Of a stretch of 64,000 nucleotides of DNA, positions 58,843-64,000 are shown one piece after another (the first letter of the stretch is position 1; each line of letters begins with the position of its first letter). The notes under the pieces were generated by a model that was given only the letters and a program-made list of their open reading frames with translations, was not told the DNA's origin and did not search any database. Location of the stretch: the NCBI GenBank assembly GCA_032622095.1, contig CP136066.1, forward strand, positions 67,216,278 to 67,280,277, read 5' to 3'. The translations under genes and the position numbers were made by a program. This DNA is from Siphonodentalium dalli (Eukaryota; Mollusca; Scaphopoda; Gadilida; Siphonodentaliidae).

Positions 58843-59290
58843 CAGGGTGGGTCATCACGTGGTTTCGAGGTTGTTGAATACCACGCATTCAAAATGGCCG
58901 ATGCGAGCGCAGACGTACAGAACACAAATAATGAACTGACACAAAACGTAACATTTTGAATGTTACGAGCATATGCTAAATGTAGTTTACTTTTAAAACA
59001 AACTGATGGCTTATTTGTTCCGAAATACTCAGTGGTTTTCTATAACATTATGACCAAAGTTGCCGTCGGAGGTTCGTGGAATACACCAGTCCATACAACT
59101 TTGGTACGAATATTAGAGCAAACAACTGTGAGTTTGGACACAAGTGAGGTATCAGCTTGTAGTTGAAAAAATACTATGTAATATGTCATATCCTAGTTAA
59201 CGTAGCATTTGTCCACGTTTCTGGTCGCATTTGCAATCGTTTCGGCCTGTTACTCATCGACGCGAAATCACGTAATTCCCCACCGTGAAC
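58843..59290. mobile_element. Inverted-repeat MITE with TCACGGTG-type ends, copy 2
   Basis: The left end AGGGTGGGTCATCACGTGGT and right end ending TTCCCCACCGTGAA pair in reverse. The interior contains ATGACCAAAGTTG and CAACTTTGGTACG facing each other, as in 33049-33480. Its right end lies 33 bp before the CTLD exon at 59324, so an apparent ATG-less frame starting at 59209 is MITE sequence. Confidence 0.75.
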
Positions 59291-59323
59291 ACGTACGCTT
59301 TAACCAAGTGTTGGCCGTTATAG

Positions 59324-59563
59324 ATTGCGTGGATGATGGTTACCATCTTGTGTACGATGGGTCCTGTTATGATTCTCTCGTTGTATATTGCGTGGATGAT
59401 GGTTACCATCTTGAGTACGATGGGTTCTGTTACCTAGTCGACATGGTTCTCGACACGTGGATCAACAGTAGAGACAGGTGTGACCAGCTCGGAGGAAAAC
59501 TAGCGCTGGTCGATTCTCAGCTCAAATGGGAAATTCTGAGGGATTTTCTCTTTTCAGTGGAAG
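59324..59563 (+). CDS. Exon: CTLD N-terminal half with internal duplication
   Basis: A 240 nt phase 1-1 exon from a CCGTTATAG acceptor to a GTACAT donor. It encodes CVDDGYHL-x-YDG-x-CY twice (period 63 nt, starts at 59324 and 59387), then WINSRDRCDQLGGKLALVD and LRDFLFSVE. From the second copy on it aligns with the exon at 31129: a DC-type start, G-x-CY, helix with C before LGG, and DFLFSV at the junction. The first copy is an in-frame tandem duplicate of the N-terminal hairpin, adding 21 residues and two cysteines. No matching C-terminal half is found on this strand downstream, so it is either spliced to an exon beyond the window or orphaned. Confidence 0.78.
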
Positions 59564-62092
59564 GTACATGTTTGGTTAGATGCACACGTAGAAAGGTGCA
59601 ACAGGTTACGATGCCAATCACACAAGTACACGTTTTTAATGGAATAAAATCTAATATATGGCACGCAGTGCATATGCTACTACTCACATGGTATTCTACA
59701 CGTGCGAAGATTATATTTTGATTGAAGCCAATTAAGAATATCGGCGGTCGCACTGTGGACACGTCACTTGTCTCTACCACCGGATTATTGTTTACACGCT
59801 GTGCTACAAGTTGGGCAGATATATCAAAAGTGTAAAAGCACATGATTCTTCCCACCAAGTGCACAGGCCATTCCACACCATAGTAACACACGTTATACGT
59901 TGCACGTACGTGTTTCTGAACCTGACTAGTAAATAGTCTCCAGTCTGTTATTTTATGTATGGTGATGTTTAAAAGCCGTGCAAATATTTGGCGTAAGTGT
60001 TCTCGTAACATTTATCACATATCACACTTATCATGAAGCCTTTTGGATATTATTAAGTCTATTGCACTATGATACATTAATAAATTATCGTTAATTATTT
60101 CGGTTTTACGCGCAGTTATATACATGTACATTTACACAAACACATGCTCGTGTTTCTCGTCTTGTCTTTACCGGGATTGGCCAAGTTATAGCATACATAT
60201 ATATATTATTCATACATATATTGCATACGAATACTTGCAAAGTTATAGAGTAGTGTTATAGACATTGATATCTTCAATACTTTTCGGTTGTGAGGTTTGG
60301 GAACTTATCTAATTTTTTTAAGTTGTTACTATATTTGAAAACATCAACTCCAAATTATATGGTCTAAGGTGAGACTGGCACGTATCCAATGGAAATAGTA
60401 ATTAAAACCAATTTAGTTCGGTGTTGGTCATCTTTAGTATCCACTGAATCTGTTAAACTTTCGTAATTATTTTTGCTTATTATAGAAAATGCATTCTGAA
60501 GGACGATTCTGTCCCTCTTGGCTATCAAAAGTAGGAATTTGTTTTTTATTTCAATTTGAAAAAAATACATTCACGTGTAAAAAAAAATATTCAAAGATGA
60601 CATACAATTTTCTGAACTCGACAGGCTAATTGTATTCCATAACCAATACTAGTTTTCAAATTGAACAGTATCTATAGTCTAAAAATCAATCGTTTGTCTT
60701 CATATTAGCTCGATTCACAACCCGAAATCACACCCTTCCGTTTGAGAGCGGAACTTATCTTAATGTCCGTAAAGAAGGACTGTGCCAGTGTTGACGCAAT
60801 GCCCATACCTCCAAATACCGTGTCTGGACTTATTTGATCCCACGGTTACTGGACAATATACCACTAGCCACCATCCACCATTCAGCCTTGTCAAATGATT
60901 CATTAGTGTAAATCATAATTACTGATTAACTGATGTATTTGGTAGCACATTGTTTGAAAATGTACTGCCACGAGTGCCTTTCGTTGCCCACTAAGTTGCA
61001 TCACATACTCAGTTAGCAGATGATCATACTATATGATTGATTCTCATGTCGCTCCCGTTACAAAATAAATTTGGGTATTGGAATTAGATTTCTCAGACTT
61101 TGGGGGTAAACAAAAAACAAAACTTCGGCCAAATACAATATTGTTTTGGCCATTTTCGAGCAAAAACCAAGGACGGCGTGTACCTTTCTCTGTACCCGTT
61201 GCAATCGATGAACGGTGGGCGATGAACAATGCATTGCCTCGAGGAATGTGCAGGTAATAACTTTGATACAGTACACGAGGCTCAATTTCCAATGTGTAAT
61301 ACATCACGTTATTCGTTATTGAAATCGAGAACATTTTTCAAAATTCTCGACCATCAGTCACGAAAGGAACTTGTCGCTTCTTGAAATTCATTCAACAGAC
61401 CGTTGGGACCTCTCTTGTTTACCCAATCTGCCATATCATATATTAGCAAACACTACTTTGTGAAATCCTATGCAATGCATCGACTAGAAAATGGGTCCCA
61501 CAATAAGCGGAATTTGACTAAACGGACCCTACAGACCTACGATCGTTTGTTCTATATGTGGCCCTAATAATGGCGAGGACGCTACGATTGTGTTGTCTCA
61601 CCAAGAAATCAACGAACCGACGTTCGAGTATTCAGCAATAGACTAATTAAATTATCAGTGCTCTAAGATAGATTCCAGAAGCAAATTTAATCTCAGACAT
61701 TTGAAAAATACGTACTGGCGTAATTCGTACCAGGGGTGACACTACACTTACCACACTGTCAGGTCGGGAGCCGACGCTAATAGCTGTCCCATGTGCAGCA
61801 ATGTGCTCACGGGAAAGAACCCTACCGTGCTTAAGTAGTCGCGGATTTGGCTAAAATCCGGGACAAATTGGGTGGTGGATCAACCCGATCCCTTCACAAG
61901 AGTCTTCAACATGATGAATTTCGCGAGGTATCGATAGATAGCTATATGTTCGGAATATTGCGCCTCCAAAACAATCTTGTTGACTCACACTTATAACAAT
62001 TCGCACGTGGTTAGCGGTCTATATATCAAAGCAATCTACTTGCGGCGTGTTCTATTGCATATCCCATCAGTAAAACGTCCACGACGGCAATG
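59564..62092. other. No recognised gene or CTLD second-half exon
   Basis: Scanned on the + strand for WW-x-GQP and GD-x-PC type sequence without success. The long minus-strand frame 59517-60011 partly mirrors the CTLD exon and has no domain of its own. Open frames at 61044-61334 are unsupported. Confidence 0.45.
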
Positions 62093-62258
62093 TATATTAT
62101 ATAAATATTTTACGGCTTGGGTGAGATGAGCCTCCGTCTCGGAGGCTATTCCACTCCTCGGACCACTGTTTTTGTATAGCCATCGACCAGCCGTGCAATA
62201 TTTATTATATTTTATCGAACGTTCTTCATTCTGTCCCAGGATCCATAATATCAAACAA
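62093..62258. mobile_element. MITE family R2, copy 2
   Basis: AATATTTTACGGCTTGGGTG and CGTGCAATATTTATTATATT flank a loop with GAGCCTCCGTCTCGGAGGCT. The tail CATTCTGTCCCAGGA matches 46230-46410. Confidence 0.72.
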
Positions 62259-62701
62259 TTGACAATCAGATATTGTTATTAGCTGGCGAAAAATTCAAAG
62301 ATTCATTAATAATAACACTTTGGTAGGCACAACACTTATTTCTCGGGTTTTCTCTGACCAGGAATAACATTGGTTATGTACAATGTACAGCTCCCTCCAA
62401 TAGAAATTGTTGATTGTACGTTATCATAGACTTTGGTGGCACTACAGGCTGCTAGATGCTGATTAATAGATCATAAATGGGAATATCATCTAGTCCTAAC
62501 ATTTCACCTGCAGTCAACGAATTGTTATGTTTTCTCAGGTCATTGTTGTCTGGTACTGGTGTCACCTCAGAACTCGAACCAGCAGATAGATGGTTAGCAT
62601 TAGCATTTGACATGCTACGCTTGTTTTTCAGAAGCATCGGCGCAATAACTCATAATTTACTGTGGATTTCTACGCATTGATACAGATGCAATATGTCTTG
62701 C
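62259..62701. other. Non-coding or unrecognised
   Basis: Open frames on both strands (62452-62680) without known motifs. A low-complexity Ser/Asn-rich minus-strand peptide could be part of the Crypton-like sequence to the right, but nothing demonstrates this. Confidence 0.3.
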
Positions 62702-63171
62702 TTAACCCTTTCAGTGCCAGGGGCCGATCTTATCGGCCCTAATTTACGGTCTGTAAAATCGGCCCTAAAATAGATTTTTTTTAAGTTTATATTTTGTTTG
62801 GTATGCTTAAGCATGCTATAGCGAATTTAAAAACAAACTGGTTAAAACCTTAGGGGCATGTTATAACTAAAAACTATCTCCAAGTATTCATAGTACTAAT
62901 TTTGATGCCCATGATAAATGTAAGATTCCCTGGCACTAAACCTACAAAATAAGTCTGGCACTGAAAGAGAGTAGAATATAAGCAAAAATTATTAAAATTA
63001 TAAAACATTGTAAAAAATAATAACAAATGATGAAAATTTGTTAGGCCAATGCATTCTCTTATTTATGCGAGGCGATCTATGATCGACTCGCATATATAAG
63101 AGATAAGAGAATGCATTGGCACAGGGTATATGGGTTGATACAAAAATCGGATTTGGCACTGAAAGGGTTAA
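62702..63171. mobile_element. Complete TTAA-flanked MITE with one hairpin
   Basis: TTAACCCTTTCAGTGCCAGG at the left and TTGGCACTGAAAGGGTTAA at the right, with TTAA at 62702-62705 and 63168-63171. The interior has GGGCCGATCTTATCGGCCC and one family hairpin (63045-63120). It ends ~95 bp from the Crypton-like fragment. Confidence 0.82.
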
Positions 63172-63265
63172 AAGCCACAATAATTGAGTATTGTAATTGC
63201 TGTAGCTCTGATACAGTGGTCAGTGTACAATTTTGACAAGCATGCCATCTATGCGCATTTGTACA

Positions 63266-63777
63266 TCATATTCCCCAGGGTGTTGTGTCCCATAGGCATA
63301 GGAATAGTGCCCTACATTCATTGTTCCGTTTACTCGAATATCTTTCAAATGACTCAATGGGATATGTTGGCTTGCCAGTGGTGTACACCCTAGCACCCGA
63401 ACCTTCTCCGCTGATCACGGTATCGCCTTGATAGTTTTTTTGTTTGTTCAGATGTAACTTTTTATAAGATACTTTCTACCATCATCATCACATTTAACTT
63501 CAAAATCAGTTGGCTTCAGTTCACGGAGATGTTCACGGCCCCTCACAATCTCAAAGAATGTTTTGTTTACGACTCCGAATGGTATACTGGTGTCAAACAG
63601 CATAGCGTTGTACATCTGGTTAATATCCTCAGATGTAATGGGAGCCTTATGTTTCAGTTTTCCTTTCCCGACAGAAAGACATTTTTTTAACATCGCCTCG
63701 AATTCCGAACAACTTTTGGTGAAGATTGCATTTGTCAAGAGATCGGTTTCCCTCGTCTCATTTAACTGCCTATTGAG
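63266..63777 (-). pseudogene. Crypton-derived DUF3504-like (KIAA1958/ZMYM-type) fragment
   Basis: Minus-strand translation gives LNRQLNETRETD, SCSEFEAMLKKCL, GKGKLKHKAPITSEDINQMY, IPFGVVNKTFFEIVRGREHL and LKPTDFEV. After a TGA at 63448 and a frame shift comes GEGSGARVYTTGKPTYPIES and NNECRALF. The order (short N-terminal helix, GKG-x-HKxPIT-x-ED, FFE-RGRE-LREL, then G-R-x-YxTG-P-PI-SF) matches proteins with DUF3504, the domesticated Crypton tyrosine-recombinase relatives. About five residues that usually separate FFEI from RGRE appear deleted. With a stop and frameshift it is a broken copy. It joins the CTLD exon directly at 63777. Confidence 0.62.
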
Positions 63778-63961
63778 CACGGCGCGTCTCCCATCTCGTA
63801 TCCGCTCATGGCACGGTACATAGCCAAGCAGCTCTGACCGGTCCCTCCATTCGGCTGTCCGCCCCACCATTTTAGAAAGGGTGATGGGTCTCCTGACAAT
63901 GTGCGCCATGTCCCTTCTGATCCTTGGTCATTCCCATCTATCATGACGTAGCTGTCGGCTC
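63762..63961 (-). pseudogene. Exon: CTLD C-terminal half, truncated
   Basis: On the minus strand a TTTCACCACAG acceptor opens a phase-1 exon at 63961. It contains YVMIDGND, EGTWRTLSG, KWWGGQPNGG, QSC and GYEMGDAPC, position for position like the exon at 32399 (YIDG, EGTW, WW-x-GQP, NC, MGD-x-PC). After the C3 cysteine (63777) homology stops: the frame reads SIGS and ends at 63762, so the last cysteine and final strand are lost. Crypton-like sequence begins at exactly this point. The first-half exon should lie to the right, outside the window. The loop motif is QPN, between the usual EPN and QPD. Confidence 0.78.
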
Positions 63962-64000
63962 CTGTGGTGAAAAAAATTAGTTCGTTTGATATATTTGGGG

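Larger units (their letters stand above)
22689..63120. repeat. ~70 bp hairpin family, 16 copies (positions listed)
   Basis: Each copy starts like CCAATGCATTCTCTTATATA, goes through a GCGAGGCGACC-type centre and returns as the reverse complement ending GAATGCATTGGC. Copies: 22689-22757, 23092-23166, 23600-23608 joined to 26496-26555 (split by a Helitron), 26887-26955, 27941-28014, 30797-30865, 30944-31009, 32739-32806, 32834-32899, 33583-33631, 33661-33729, 33859-33913, 33941-34009, 34287-34355, 34689-34757, 63045-63120. This span covers only those intervals; the DNA between them is described separately. Confidence 0.9.

Noticed and set aside
59209-59323. Extension of the CTLD exon frame upstream, as a signal peptide
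   Set aside because: This part is the right arm of the MITE at 58843-59290, starts at a non-ATG codon, and a good acceptor at 59321-59323 gives the phase-1 exon seen in the paralogue.
59517-60011. 164-codon minus-strand frame
   Set aside because: Partly antisense to the CTLD exon, no recognisable motif, and no splice-consistent structure.
1-64000. Autonomous transposase, Rep/helicase or integrase genes
   Set aside because: None was seen; apart from the dead LINE fragments and the broken DUF3504-like sequence, all elements appear non-autonomous.

Overview
This window is eukaryotic, from an intron-rich, AT-rich and very repeat-dense animal genome. The evidence is short coding islands bounded by GT/AG splice signals, LINE reverse-transcriptase fossils, Helitron-type insertions and many inverted-repeat MITEs. 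No bacterial-style operon, rRNA, tRNA or CRISPR array was found. The mix of PAN-like, EB-like cysteine-rich and C-type lectin (CTLD) exons, plus the style of the repeats, suggests a marine lophotrochozoan, most likely a mollusc. That placement is inference.

The coding content is a small cluster of secreted modular lectin-type genes in which nearly every recognised exon boundary is phase 1. Gene A (+ strand, about 6.3 to 32.6 kb) has one atypical cysteine-rich exon (6349-6511). Five exons follow, each encoding a single six-cysteine module (7687-7809, 9315-9452, 10364-10483, 19225-19362, 20927-21049). Two exons (31129-31305, 32399-32625) then encode a complete long-form CTLD ending in a stop codon. 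The 5' end of gene A is not seen. Gene B (+) has a first exon at 52239-52563 with a signal peptide and a PAN/apple-like domain. Its splice donor has been amplified into a six-copy ~62 bp minisatellite. A CTLD N-terminal-half exon at 59324-59563 may belong to the same gene. A damaged relative of the PAN exon lies at 44546-44737. At the right edge, on the minus strand, a CTLD C-terminal-half exon (63961 downward) breaks off just before its last cysteine. There it runs directly into a degraded Crypton/DUF3504-type (KIAA1958/ZMYM-like) sequence.

Mobile and repetitive DNA by region: a LINE RT fossil (2.8-3.7 kb); an ATC/ATG-type low-complexity tract (8.7-9.2 kb); a 3 kb element with terminal inverted repeats (11.9-14.9 kb); an array of short palindromes (18.0-18.7 kb); TTAA-flanked MITEs carrying a ~70 bp hairpin, 16 copies in all (22.7-34.8 kb and 63.0 kb); a 2.9 kb non-autonomous Helitron inserted exactly at an A|T inside one of those hairpins (23609-26495); three Helitron-like copies head to tail (28.05-30.63 kb); a 4.2 kb fold-back structure with ~0.93 kb arms around a minisatellite (37.4-41.5 kb); a TTAA MITE (44.2-44.5 kb); two LINE remnants (48.6-49.8 kb); and a perfect 63 bp inverted repeat (58.2-58.35 kb).

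The cluster reads as a family of extracellular recognition proteins assembled from phase-1 exon modules, with transposons repeatedly inserting beside or into the module exons. No expression data are available, so gene linkages are inferred from phase, strand, order and homology between the copies.
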